From Marinilactibacillus sp042660675 (GTDB lineage: Bacteria > Bacillota > Bacilli > Lactobacillales > Carnobacteriaceae_A), in assembly GCF_042660675.1 (NCBI RefSeq), contig NZ_JBHSUL010000002.1:124001-188000 (forward strand): 64,000 nucleotides of DNA, read 5' to 3'. Below, in pieces: positions 52,224 through 61,022 of this stretch. The position numbers were made by a program, and so were the translations under genes. Position 1 is the stretch's first letter. Each line of letters begins with the position of its first letter. The notes under the pieces are model-generated. The model was not told the origin of the DNA and ran no database searches. It saw only the letters and a list, made by a program, of their open reading frames with translations.

Positions 52224-53106
52224 AAAATATATTGTTTCAAGTATTTCAATGGGTTTTGTAGACATGATTAAAATGTTGAATCCTAGACGATTCTACTACG
52301 CAGTCGGTAGAAAGAAATTCATTGAATTCATCATTTTCTCTGTGTTTCTATTAATCTTTTATGGCCCCTTGATGAATACATTTATGCTAGCCTTCGCCAA
52401 TGTTTACCAGTTTCCCGATGTTATCCCAAGAGAATTCGGACTTCAATGGTGGGACTTTATTTTAAGCCAGCAGAATTTGATTGATTCCATTGTAAATTCA
52501 TTCTTGATTGCATTTTTAAGTACTTCATTATCACTAATCATTTGCTTACCAGCTGCTTATGCCTTAGCAAGATTTGATTTCAAAGGCAAAAAAATGATTA
52601 TGTTTTCTTTTTTATTCTCAAACGCTTTTCCAAAAATTGGATTATATACATCTATAGGTATTTTGTTTTATCGCTTGAATTTAATGGGGACTTTCCAAGG
52701 AGTATTAATCATTCATTTAATTAATACATTGATGTTTATGGTCTGGTTGCCCGCGGGTGCTTTCAGAAGCGTGCATAAACAGCAAGAGGAAGCGGCTCGC
52801 GATGTAGGTGCCGGGCCTTTTAGAACGTTTATGAAAGTGACACTCCCCTTAGCAGCTCCCGGAATAGCCATTGCGTCAATTTACACATTTTTAGGTTCAC
52901 TGGATGAAGCACAAGGAACGCTTTTAGTAGGATTCCCGAAAGTCCAAACCATGGCGACCTCTATGTATGGCATCATCTTTTCTTATCCACCAGCTGCAGG
53001 AGCCGTATTTGCACTTATCCTAATGATTCCTTCTGCGATTGTTTTATTCTTATTCAGGAAATATATAGGACCAAAAGCACTTTCAAAAGGGATCAAAATC
53101 AATTAA
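52198..53106 (+). CDS. ABC transporter permease of the second importer (PhnV/PotC-like)
   Basis: A 302-residue membrane protein, starting at a TTG within the preceding gene; GGGAG lies 12 bases upstream, so the start is not certain. Six helices are visible after a 40-residue basic N-terminus. The EAA loop reads EEAARDVGAGPFRTFMKVTLPLAAPG at about residues 197-222. The type is that of polyamine, iron and 2-aminoethylphosphonate importers, not of the sugar/Ugp branch used by the previous operon. Confidence 0.82.
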   Translation: MANLPKDRKKYIVSSISMGFVDMIKMLNPRRFYYAVGRKKFIEFIIFSVFLLIFYGPLMNTFMLAFANVYQFPDVIPREFGLQWWDFILSQQNLIDSIVNSFLIAFLSTSLSLIICLPAAYALARFDFKGKKMIMFSFLFSNAFPKIGLYTSIGILFYRLNLMGTFQGVLIIHLINTLMFMVWLPAGAFRSVHKQQEEAARDVGAGPFRTFMKVTLPLAAPGIAIASIYTFLGSLDEAQGTLLVGFPKVQTMATSMYGIIFSYPPAAGAVFALILMIPSAIVLFLFRKYIGPKALSKGIKIN

Positions 53107-53147
53107 CACGTTAAATAAACTATTTGGAAAGAACAGGAGTAACGATA

Positions 53148-54125
53148 TTGTCACAAAAACCAGTTAAAGTACAAATCGAACAAGTTTTCAAAACCTATCC
53201 TAATGGAGATGGCGTTAGAGATGTGAACTTAGATATTTATGAAGGAGAAATTCTAACACTATTAGGTCCATCTGGATGTGGAAAGACAACGATCTTAAGA
53301 GTTTTAGGTGGCTTCAACGAAGTGACATCAGGGAAGGTGAAAATCGACGGAGAAGATGTCACAACCCTTTCACCAGAAAAGCGTCCGACGGGCATGGTCT
53401 TTCAGAGTTATAACCTCTGGCCACATATGACGGTGTACGAGAACCTGGCTTTTGGGATGAAATTACGAAAAATTCCAGCAAAAGAAATCAAAAAAGATAT
53501 AACAGAAATGCTCGCTTTGTTGAAAATGGAAGGAACTGAGAAAAAATATCCTACCCAGTTATCAGGCGGACAACAGCAGAGAATTGCGATAGCCAGATCT
53601 TTATTACTGAAGCCGGCAGTCCTTTTACTTGATGAACCTTTTTCTGCCTTGGATGCAAAAATTCGAATGCAGATGCGTGAAGAGTTAAAGAGAATACAAT
53701 CAGAATTAAATATCACAGTTGTATTTGTAACCCATGATCAAGAAGAAGCTATGGCGCTTTCTCACCGTATCGTTGTTATGAATAAAGGTGAAATGGCACA
53801 AGTTGGAACCCCGTCTGAGATTTACGATGCACCAAAAGACGCTTATGTGGCCTCTTTTATTGGTCAAATGAATTTCTTAGAAGTAGATAACAGCAGTAAA
53901 GCATTCAGACCAGAAGATATTAAGATTACTGAGTCAGAAGCTAGTGAATTTAGAGGTATCGTGCAATCTATTATGATGCTAGGACATTATGCATCTGTAT
54001 TGATTGACTACGAAGGTTTAGTCATTAAAGCTTTTGTACCAAGGGAGCAAGCAACTCAGTTAAGTGAAAGACAAGAGGTTTTCTTCGATATTAAAAAATT
54101 TCAATTATATAAAAAAGGAGCATAA
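53148..54125 (+). CDS. ABC transporter ATPase of the second importer (PotA/FbpC-like)
   Basis: A 325-residue ATPase. TTG 53148 behind AGGAG is the best start; the frame opens at 53124. Walker A GPSGCGKTT, Q-loop MVFQSYNLWPHM, signature LSGGQQQR, Walker B VLLLDEPFSALD and switch VTHDQEEAM are intact. The C-terminal part (about 235-320) is a short TOBE-like domain (FRPEDIKIT). It belongs with the permease before it and the binding protein 6 bases after it. Confidence 0.9.
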   Translation: MSQKPVKVQIEQVFKTYPNGDGVRDVNLDIYEGEILTLLGPSGCGKTTILRVLGGFNEVTSGKVKIDGEDVTTLSPEKRPTGMVFQSYNLWPHMTVYENLAFGMKLRKIPAKEIKKDITEMLALLKMEGTEKKYPTQLSGGQQQRIAIARSLLLKPAVLLLDEPFSALDAKIRMQMREELKRIQSELNITVVFVTHDQEEAMALSHRIVVMNKGEMAQVGTPSEIYDAPKDAYVASFIGQMNFLEVDNSSKAFRPEDIKITESEASEFRGIVQSIMMLGHYASVLIDYEGLVIKAFVPREQATQLSERQEVFFDIKKFQLYKKGA

Positions 54126-54130
54126 ATAGA

Positions 54131-55279
54131 ATGAATAAAAAATGGGGATTATCAGTATTTGCGTGTGCAGCATTATTAGCTGGATGTAATATGGCTGGAG
54201 GAGCTAGTGAAGGTTCACCCAACGAAGTAACACTTTGGGCTGGAGGGTCCGACAATGTACGTCAGGCCATGAGTGAAATTCAGACAGCGTTCAATGATAG
54301 TGAATATGGAGAAGACTATTCATTAAACGTAGAGTTTGTTTTGTCAGGTGCTGGAGCTCAAAGTGTTCAAGATAGATTGTTAGCTGCTTATGAAGCTGGA
54401 GAAGAGAACACAGATTTTGATATGGTCTTACTATCTGATGCTGAATATGCTTCTTACATATCAGAATCTGACGAAAATTTGTTTGATCCAATTGATTTCA
54501 GTAAAGTTCCAAACGCAGAAAACTTAATATCTTCTGTAGCTGTGGGAGAAGAATATCTATTACCTTACCGAGGAACAACGGTTGTTTTAGCTTACAACTC
54601 TGACGTTGTTCAAACACCACCTCAAACATCTGAAGAATTGTATCAATGGATCAAAGATCATCCAGGACGCTTTTCTTATAACAGTCCAGGTTCTGGTGGA
54701 GCGGGTTCTTCGTTTGTAGCAACGTCTGTTTATAACTTCTTACCTGAAGAAGCGTTAACGTCTGACGATCCTGAGTGGAAAACGGAGTGGGATCAAGGGT
54801 TTGATTTGTTAGAAGAGCTACATCCTTACTTGTATCAAACAGGTGGACAAACGATTTACCCGAATACAAACCAAGGAACACTTGATTTATTGGCTGCACA
54901 AGAAGTCGATATGATTCCTGCTTGGGCAGATATGTCCATTCAACAATTAGGTGAAGGTACATTGCCAGAATCTATCAAGATCACTCAAATAGATCCTGCA
55001 TTTACGGGAAATGTTGATGCTCTTTCAATGCCATCTATTGGTCAAGCCAGCGACGAAGCTCGCCACGCTGTAATGGACTTTATGGTATCAAAAGAAGTAC
55101 AAGAAATCTTACTGGATCAGATGGCAGCTATTCCATTAATTGATAGTAGTGATTTTGATTCAAATAATAAAACTTTATTAGAAGGACTAGATATTTCAAA
55201 ATTCCGTGTAACAAGTACAGGAACTCTAGGAACAGAATTAACAGAAAGATGGGATGAGGAAATCGCACCACTAGACTAA
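54131..55279 (+). CDS. Substrate-binding lipoprotein of the second importer
   Basis: A 382-residue extracellular binding protein. The signal peptide ends LLAGC at about residues 15-19. The fold resembles the iron/AEP/thiamine class of binding proteins (VTLWAGGSDN, YLLPYRGTTVVLAYNSDVV, DMIPAWADMS). The ligand is not known; neighbours suggest an organophosphate. AAAAGGAG precedes the ATG. A large hairpin follows the gene inside the operon. Confidence 0.87.
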   Translation: MNKKWGLSVFACAALLAGCNMAGGASEGSPNEVTLWAGGSDNVRQAMSEIQTAFNDSEYGEDYSLNVEFVLSGAGAQSVQDRLLAAYEAGEENTDFDMVLLSDAEYASYISESDENLFDPIDFSKVPNAENLISSVAVGEEYLLPYRGTTVVLAYNSDVVQTPPQTSEELYQWIKDHPGRFSYNSPGSGGAGSSFVATSVYNFLPEEALTSDDPEWKTEWDQGFDLLEELHPYLYQTGGQTIYPNTNQGTLDLLAAQEVDMIPAWADMSIQQLGEGTLPESIKITQIDPAFTGNVDALSMPSIGQASDEARHAVMDFMVSKEVQEILLDQMAAIPLIDSSDFDSNNKTLLEGLDISKFRVTSTGTLGTELTERWDEEIAPLD

Positions 55280-55310
55280 CCTCATCATAGAAAATTGTAT
55301 AACTATCTCG

Positions 55311-55367
55311 CATACACCTTCAGTTCGATTCAGACCTTCGAGGGAGGAATCGTTCGGAAGGTGTATG
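55311..55367 (+). ncRNA. Intercistronic stem-loop between binding protein and permease genes
   Basis: CATACACCTTC (55311-55321) pairs perfectly with GAAGGTGTATG (55357-55367). An inner stem CGATTC/GAATCG (55326-55331/55347-55352) closes a CCTTCGAGG mini-loop. No T run follows, so it is not a typical terminator. It probably protects the upstream mRNA end and raises binding-protein output relative to the downstream permease. Confidence 0.65.
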
Positions 55368-55389
55368 ACGTTAGAAAGAGGGGAAGAAA

Positions 55390-56256
55390 TTGGTCGAACC
55401 AAACAAAAGAAATCATCAAAACTACAAATGGATGTTACCTTATATCATGGTTGCACCTTCTATGCTAGTTGTAACGATATTCGTCATCTATCCTATCATG
55501 AATTCTGTAATACGTAGTTTTCAGGTTAAAGAAACCGGCGCATTTACATTGGAGCATTACCTTTACTTTTTAACAAATCCCTTGCAGCAAAGCAATCTTA
55601 TTTACACATTAGGAATCGTATTGGCTACTGTCATTCTTACAATCTTGTTTAGTTACATTATGGCTCTATATATTAGGTTCAGTGATTCAAAATTAAGTGA
55701 GTGGATGGCGGCAATGAACTTATTACCAAGGTTTATACCTGGAATGGTAGCTGTCTACTCAGTCATCATGGTTATACGAGATTCGGGTGTCATCAGTCGT
55801 ATAGGTCAAATTATTGGAATCGAAATTCAATTGGGCTGGATGTATAACTATAGAGGCATTATTTTGATGAATTTATGGTTTAATATTCCGTTTGCTACTT
55901 TGATTATTTTAGCTGCTCTTTCAGGTATTCAAGATGCCATTATTGATAGTGCTAAAGATGTAGGATCGAATAAATGGATGATTTTCTGGAAAATGATTTT
56001 TCCGTTATCTTATAAAGATGCGCTCATTGCTGTAACGTTTGTTTTTATGAGTAATGTAGGGTCCTTTACAACGCCATACCTTATGGGTGGGAATGCACCT
56101 AAAATGTTAGGTATTGCACTATATGATCAGTTTAATAGCTATATGGACTATGAAAAAGCAGCAGCACTCTCTGTTATTATGTTCCTAATTTGCTCGGTTT
56201 CTGCCGGCATATATATTTACAACAATATGAGAGAACAGGAATGGGAAAAATCATGA
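55390..56256 (+). CDS. ABC transporter permease of the second importer (PhnU/PotB-like)
   Basis: A 288-residue membrane protein starting at TTG behind GAGGGGAAG. Six helices; the EAA loop is DSAKDVGSNKWMIFWKMIFPL at about residues 186-206. It pairs with the permease at 52198 to complete the second importer. Its last four bases overlap the next start (ATGA). Confidence 0.83.
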   Translation: MVEPNKRNHQNYKWMLPYIMVAPSMLVVTIFVIYPIMNSVIRSFQVKETGAFTLEHYLYFLTNPLQQSNLIYTLGIVLATVILTILFSYIMALYIRFSDSKLSEWMAAMNLLPRFIPGMVAVYSVIMVIRDSGVISRIGQIIGIEIQLGWMYNYRGIILMNLWFNIPFATLIILAALSGIQDAIIDSAKDVGSNKWMIFWKMIFPLSYKDALIAVTFVFMSNVGSFTTPYLMGGNAPKMLGIALYDQFNSYMDYEKAAALSVIMFLICSVSAGIYIYNNMREQEWEKS

Positions 56257-56708
56257 AAGAAACGATTCTAAGACGAGAACTTCAGTTAACGGAAGATCAC
56301 CACCAAACCAATATTAAACTACCATTTGACGTGATTGAACCAGCTAGTAAGCTCACCATTCATTTTGCTTACGACCCGGATGAAGCAGAAGAGGAAGTAG
56401 CAAAAGAGAAAATTTTAGCTGCTTTACAACGCTTTGTACCAGAAGGCGAACAGAAAAAATGGGGGAATATAGAACGATATCTTCCACTCAAAAATTTGAT
56501 TACACTTTCGCTGAACTATGAAGAGACTTACATAGGCGCACATCACAGAAAAGAGAACCGCCAAACAATTGTCATATCTGAGCATGGATCTGACAAAGGC
56601 TTTGTCAAACAAGCTATAGATGCAGGCGATTGGGAAATTCAGTTGAATGCGCATTGTATCGCGACCAAAGAAGTTAATGTGTCCGTACAAGTGGAGGTGG
56701 AAAGATAA
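56253..56708 (+). CDS. Separate N-terminal module of a CehA/McbA-like hydrolase
   Basis: A 151-residue cytoplasmic protein. ATG 56253 overlaps the permease stop as ATGA; earlier in-frame codons are possible. The second half reads NLITLSL...G.HHRKENRQTIVIS...GDWEIQLNAH, a pattern that I recall from the N-terminal beta-sandwich of CehA/McbA-family metallohydrolases, where it is fused to a PHP domain. Here it ends 4 bases before the start of a PHP-domain gene, so the enzyme appears to be in two chains. No catalytic residues are in this part. Confidence 0.6.
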   Translation: MKETILRRELQLTEDHHQTNIKLPFDVIEPASKLTIHFAYDPDEAEEEVAKEKILAALQRFVPEGEQKKWGNIERYLPLKNLITLSLNYEETYIGAHHRKENRQTIVISEHGSDKGFVKQAIDAGDWEIQLNAHCIATKEVNVSVQVEVER

Positions 56709-56712
56709 GCAG

Positions 56713-57684
56713 ATGAATCAGTATCCAGTAGAATTACATGCCCATACCCACCATAGTGATGGGGATTTTTCAGTAACAGAATTAGTTGAATCCGCTTTGG
56801 ACTTTGGATATAAAGGATTGATTTTAACGGATCATAATACGTATTCAGGTTACGAAGAAATAGTAGATAAATTGTTAGATCAAAAATTGATTATCCTTAG
56901 AGGAATTGAATGGACAACCTACTTTGGACATATGCTAGTCCATGATCCGAAAAAATTTGTTGACTGGAGAACAGCGACGATTGAGTCTATTGATTATCAT
57001 ATCAATCAAGTAAAAGAGGCAGAAGGATTAGTAGGTATTGCACATCCTTTCGCTATTGGGAATCCAATTTGTACCGGTTGTCATTGGGAGTTTCAAGTAC
57101 GAGATTGGTCGAAAGTAGATTATATTGAGATATGGAATCGAACGGCTCCGCACAAACAGTTCTGGAGCGAAAAAGCATATGAATTGTGGACGAGTAAATT
57201 GAAGTCAGGTATAGAAATTTCTTGTTCTGCCGGAAGGGATTGGCACCGTCCAGATGCAAAAGGATTGCTTCCGGGGATTACTTATGTTCAAGTACCGGAA
57301 AAATTAGAACAAAGCACAATGAAAGCAGCACTTAAGAAAGGATCCATGTACATTACTTTAGCTCCTCGACTAGAATGGACATTAACGAGTCAGAACATAA
57401 ACTATTCATTTGGCGATAAGGTGCCAGCAGGAACGTATACTATATCAGTATCTTGTCTTGAACCAAATTTACCGCTTTTAAAGGAGTTGGATATTGAGCC
57501 AAAGCGTATACGTGTCATTCAAAACGAAATGATTATAGAAGATATAAAACTTTCGAAAACAAGTGCATCGTTTCGGTTCGATAAAACATTAGTTAGAGGC
57601 TACGTTAGAGTTGAAATTAGCGGAAGGTATCAAAACCAGGAAGATGTTCGACTAACGATTGGTAACCCAGTCTATCTAAAATAA
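56713..57684 (+). CDS. PHP-domain metallohydrolase (CehA/McbA-like)
   Basis: A 323-residue cytoplasmic metal-dependent phosphoesterase. The frame opens at 56647, but ATG 56713 (MNQYPVELHAH) is the natural start behind GGTGGAAAG. The PHP motifs are LHAHTHHSDGD at residues 8-18, LTDHNTYSGYEE, GIEWTT, GIAHPF and SCSAGRDWHRP. The C-terminal 90 residues form a beta domain. As last gene of the operon it could remove the phosphate from products of the GDPD-like enzyme or cleave the imported ester directly. Confidence 0.83.
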   Translation: MNQYPVELHAHTHHSDGDFSVTELVESALDFGYKGLILTDHNTYSGYEEIVDKLLDQKLIILRGIEWTTYFGHMLVHDPKKFVDWRTATIESIDYHINQVKEAEGLVGIAHPFAIGNPICTGCHWEFQVRDWSKVDYIEIWNRTAPHKQFWSEKAYELWTSKLKSGIEISCSAGRDWHRPDAKGLLPGITYVQVPEKLEQSTMKAALKKGSMYITLAPRLEWTLTSQNINYSFGDKVPAGTYTISVSCLEPNLPLLKELDIEPKRIRVIQNEMIIEDIKLSKTSASFRFDKTLVRGYVRVEISGRYQNQEDVRLTIGNPVYLK

Positions 57685-57703
57685 TTTAATAAAAGTGCTC
57701 TTG

Positions 57704-57737
57704 AAAAATCTATCGTTACGACAAGGTAGATTTTTTT
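57704..57737 (+). terminator. Terminator of the second importer operon
   Basis: AAAAATCTATC pairs with GGTAGATTTTT with one G-T pair, followed by more T residues. Confidence 0.8.
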
Positions 57738-57972
57738 ACTTAAAGTGGGTATGTTTTAAAAATTAAATATACGCACATATGTATATTTATACTGATTAAC
57801 TTATAAAAATCGAAAAACAGTTTAGATTATATTCAGTTGAAAGTATTCATTATTATCTAATTAACAGTGTCGAATTTCATAAAAGGACTGACATGTAAAG
57901 CACATTAACTAATAATCTAAAGTTATTCTCATATTTATTTAATAATTATAGTGTCTCAAGAGGGTCTCTCGA

Positions 57973-58001
57973 TTGTTTCAGGTGGATGCATGCTGTATAA
58001 T
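57973..58001 (+). promoter_or_regulatory. Promoter of the amino acid importer genes
   Basis: TTGTTT (57973-57978) and a perfect TATAAT (57996-58001) with a 17-base spacer, 36 bases before the start codon. Confidence 0.7.
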
Positions 58002-58037
58002 TAAGTATTGTCGTATTGAAAATTGAAAGGGGTACTA

Positions 58038-59501
58038 ATGAATATTATGAAAATTAAAAGGAAGAATAAAGTCTCAATAGGAATGCTATTTTTATTTACA
58101 TTGTTATTAAATTTAGTTTTATCTCCTGTAAAAGTGGATGCAGCTGAAACAGGACAGAACTATACAATCGCTACAGATGTCACATTCGCACCATTTGAGT
58201 TTCAGGATGAAGATGGGAATTATATCGGAATAGACGTTGATATCTTGACAGCAATCGCAGAAGATCAAGGTTTTGAATTTGATTTGAGACCGATGAACTT
58301 CAGTGCAGGACTTCAAGCACTTGAGTCGAACCAGGTTGACGGTATGATTGCGGCGATGAGTATCACGCCGGAACGTGAAGAAGCATTTGACTTCTCGGAT
58401 CCGTATTTCGATGCCGGTCCCGTAATGGCTATTCGTGAAGATAATGACGAAATTAATGGCTATGAAGACCTTGATGGTAAAACAGTAGCCGTAAAAGTTG
58501 GAACAACTGGAGCGGAACTTGCAGCAGAACTTCAAGAAAGCTATGACTTTGAAATCAACCAGTTTGAAGATTCAGCGGGTATGTATGAAGATGTTATCTC
58601 TAGACACTCTGATGCAGTTATCGAAGATTATCCTGTAATGGCTTATGCGATTCAACAAGGCCTTGAGTTAAGCTTTCCCACAAATCCAGAAGATGGAGAT
58701 TCTTATGGCTTTGCCGTTAATAAAGGGGCAAATCCGGAGCTAATTGAAATGTTCAATGCCGGTCTAGTGAATATCCAAGAAAATGGAACTTATGAAGAAA
58801 TTGTGCAAACTTACTTGGGCGATAGTGTTCAACCTGGTCAAAGTCTTGGATTCTTCGGTTTGCTTCAAAATAATTTCGGAAACTTGATGTCTGGACTTGG
58901 TCGTACATTAGTGCTGACACTGATTTCATTTGCGATTGCTTTGATTGCCGGAACCATTATTGGTTTGTTCAGTGCAACACCTAGCAAGATTTTGAACGTT
59001 ATTGCAGATTTGTATGTAACGGTTTTACGCGGAATTCCATTGATCGTACTAGCTTTCTTTATGTACTTCACGGTTCCACAATTGCTTGGAATACAAATTA
59101 CAGCTTTTATGGCTGGTGTGGTGACGCTTAGTCTGAACACGACAGCTTATATCGCCGAGCAAGTCCGAGGTGGTATTGCAGCAGTTGAAAAAGGTCAGCT
59201 TGAAGCTGCTCGCAGTTTAGGACTTCCTTATGGCGTTTCTATGCGTAAAGTTGTATTACCTCAAGCCATCAAGATTATGATTCCATCTTTGATCAATCAA
59301 CTAGTTATTACTTTGAAAGATACATCGATTCTATCGGTTATTGGAATTGTAGAATTAACACAGACTGGTCGAATCATTATTGCCCGTTCTTATCAGTCGG
59401 GACCAATGTGGATCATTGTTGCTTTAATTTACTTGATTATCATTACTTTGTTAACGAAACTATCTAATCTGATTGAAAGGAGATTAGTAGCAAATGACTA
59501 A
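58038..59501 (+). CDS. glnP: Amino acid ABC transporter, fused substrate-binding and permease protein
   Basis: A 487-residue fusion. ATG 58038 follows GAAAGGGG; a TTG 15 bases upstream lies inside that site. The signal/anchor segment is at about 13-36. The binding domain spans about 40-265, with ATDVTFAPFEFQDEDG and the Asp/Arg ligand pattern of glutamine or glutamate binders (GMIAAMSITPER). The permease spans about 275-485, with EQVRGGIAAVEKGQLEAARSLG. This layout is that of GlnPQ importers of lactic acid bacteria, which take up glutamine, glutamate or asparagine. It overlaps its ATPase gene by 8 bases. Confidence 0.92.
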   Translation: MNIMKIKRKNKVSIGMLFLFTLLLNLVLSPVKVDAAETGQNYTIATDVTFAPFEFQDEDGNYIGIDVDILTAIAEDQGFEFDLRPMNFSAGLQALESNQVDGMIAAMSITPEREEAFDFSDPYFDAGPVMAIREDNDEINGYEDLDGKTVAVKVGTTGAELAAELQESYDFEINQFEDSAGMYEDVISRHSDAVIEDYPVMAYAIQQGLELSFPTNPEDGDSYGFAVNKGANPELIEMFNAGLVNIQENGTYEEIVQTYLGDSVQPGQSLGFFGLLQNNFGNLMSGLGRTLVLTLISFAIALIAGTIIGLFSATPSKILNVIADLYVTVLRGIPLIVLAFFMYFTVPQLLGIQITAFMAGVVTLSLNTTAYIAEQVRGGIAAVEKGQLEAARSLGLPYGVSMRKVVLPQAIKIMIPSLINQLVITLKDTSILSVIGIVELTQTGRIIIARSYQSGPMWIIVALIYLIIITLLTKLSNLIERRLVAND

Positions 59502-60222
59502 ACTTAGAACAGAACAATTAAGAAAAAGCTTTGGCGATTTAGAAGTATTAAAAGGACTAGATTTGGAAGTAAAAGAGGGTGAAGTTGTTGTCATCATCGG
59601 TCCTTCTGGCTCAGGTAAAAGTACATTCTTACGCTGCATGAACTTGCTTGAAGAAGTGAGTGCAGGAAAAGTGATTGTAGATGATCATGACCTGACTGAT
59701 CCTTCTCAAAACATCAATAAAGTACGTGAAAATATTGGTATGGTATTCCAGCAGTTCAATCTATTCCCGCACTTATCAGTAACAGACAACATTACGTTGG
59801 CACCTAAACAATTATTGAATGTATCTGACAGTGATAGCAAAAACTTGGCTATGAAATTATTAGAAAGTGTTGGTATGGAAGACAAAGCGGATGCCTATCC
59901 GAGTTCATTATCTGGTGGACAAAAGCAACGTGTGGCAATAGCCAGAGCTTTAGCCATGGATCCTGACATTATGCTGTTCGATGAACCAACAAGTGCATTG
60001 GACCCTGAAATGGTAGGAGAAGTACTTGGAGCCATGAAGAAATTAGCTCAAGAAGGCATGACGATGATCGTTGTAACGCATGAAATGGGCTTTGCCAGAG
60101 AAATGGCAGACCGTATCGTCTTTATGGATGAAGGAAATATTGTTGAAGTCGGTACGCCGGAACAAATCTTCAATAATCCACAAAGTGAAAGAACACGTGA
60201 CTTTTTAGATAAAGTACTATAA
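59494..60222 (+). CDS. glnQ: Amino acid ABC transporter ATPase
   Basis: A 242-residue polar amino acid ABC ATPase. Walker A GPSGSGKST, Q-loop MVFQQFNLFPHL, signature LSGGQKQR, Walker B IMLFDEPTSALDPEM and switch VTHEMGFA are all present. It energises the fused binding-permease protein before it, with overlapping, coupled translation. Confidence 0.95.
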   Translation: MTKLRTEQLRKSFGDLEVLKGLDLEVKEGEVVVIIGPSGSGKSTFLRCMNLLEEVSAGKVIVDDHDLTDPSQNINKVRENIGMVFQQFNLFPHLSVTDNITLAPKQLLNVSDSDSKNLAMKLLESVGMEDKADAYPSSLSGGQKQRVAIARALAMDPDIMLFDEPTSALDPEMVGEVLGAMKKLAQEGMTMIVVTHEMGFAREMADRIVFMDEGNIVEVGTPEQIFNNPQSERTRDFLDKVL

Positions 60223-60248
60223 ACAATCAACGTTTCACTTAAACGCAT

Positions 60249-60296
60249 AGACCTGCAAAAGAAATCATGTTCGATTTCTTCTGCAGGTCTTTTTTT
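60249..60296 (+). terminator. Terminator after glnQ
   Basis: AGACCTGCA...GAAATC pairs with GATTTC...TGCAGGTCT, followed by seven T residues. Confidence 0.85.
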
Positions 60297-60348
60297 CAAT
60301 GATTATAGTATTTGTCAGATGTCACCCTGTTGCGTACTATTTAATCGA

Positions 60349-60891
60349 TTATTCTGCAGATAACTTAGTATCTACCAGTTCCATAACCTCGTCAATACTG
60401 ATAGGTTTATATGCAATCATGTCTGCGCCGATATTGACGGCTCTTGGTCCTAAGGTTGTTTCAAAGTGAGTCGTCTGTGTATCGTGTACATGGCCGTAAA
60501 GATGGATTGATCCGCGAAAATAGCCGTCCCATTCCAAAATAGGATAATGAAACAAGACGAATTTTCTTTTATAGTATTTGAGTGTGTGGTAGTCTTTGAC
60601 CCACTCAAAATGACTATGATCAAACTCTTTATCTTTAAGGTATTGTTCATGGTTACCTTTAACTAAATATTTTTTGCCTCGTAGCTTTTTCAATATGGCA
60701 TTGGCTTGCTCGCCAGTCCCTCTATATAAGAAATCTCCTACTATATAAACTTCGTCTTTCGGAGATTGAACGACACTGTTCCAATTATTAATTAGTTGAT
60801 CGTTCATATCAGCTACATCCTTAAAAGGTCGATGGCTGAATTCAATGACATTTTCGTGAAAGAAGTGCATATCTGCGATAAAATATTTCAT
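60349..60891 (-). CDS. Calcineurin-like metallophosphoesterase
   Basis: A 180-residue cytoplasmic two-metal phosphoesterase. The five family motifs are visible: IADMHFFHEN (DxH), VGDFLYRG (GD), KGNHEQ (GNH), FHYPILEW (H) and GHVHD (GHxH). The small size suggests a phosphodiesterase of the YfcE/MJ0936 kind, with unknown substrate. GAAGGAT precedes the ATG. Confidence 0.88.
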   Translation of the reverse strand: MKYFIADMHFFHENVIEFSHRPFKDVADMNDQLINNWNSVVQSPKDEVYIVGDFLYRGTGEQANAILKKLRGKKYLVKGNHEQYLKDKEFDHSHFEWVKDYHTLKYYKRKFVLFHYPILEWDGYFRGSIHLYGHVHDTQTTHFETTLGPRAVNIGADMIAYKPISIDEVMELVDTKLSAE

Positions 60892-61022
60892 ACATTGTAT
60901 CCTTCATATTCTTTTTTCCTAACGGTTTGTCCTTTTAATATACCGAAAATTTCTGGTTAGATGCAAGCTAGTTGTAATTGAATAGGCAATAAAGTATTAG
61001 ATACTACTATTTATTTAATTTA

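Larger units (their letters stand above)
57685..58037. other. Intergenic region with terminator and promoter
   Basis: It holds the terminator at 57704-57737 and the promoter at 57973-58001. The AT-rich bases between show no gene, and I see no T-box or riboswitch pattern. Confidence 0.5.

Noticed and set aside
57685..58037. T-box or amino acid riboswitch before the glutamine importer
   Set aside because: No T-box sequence or specifier loop is visible, and the promoter is only 36 bases from the start codon.
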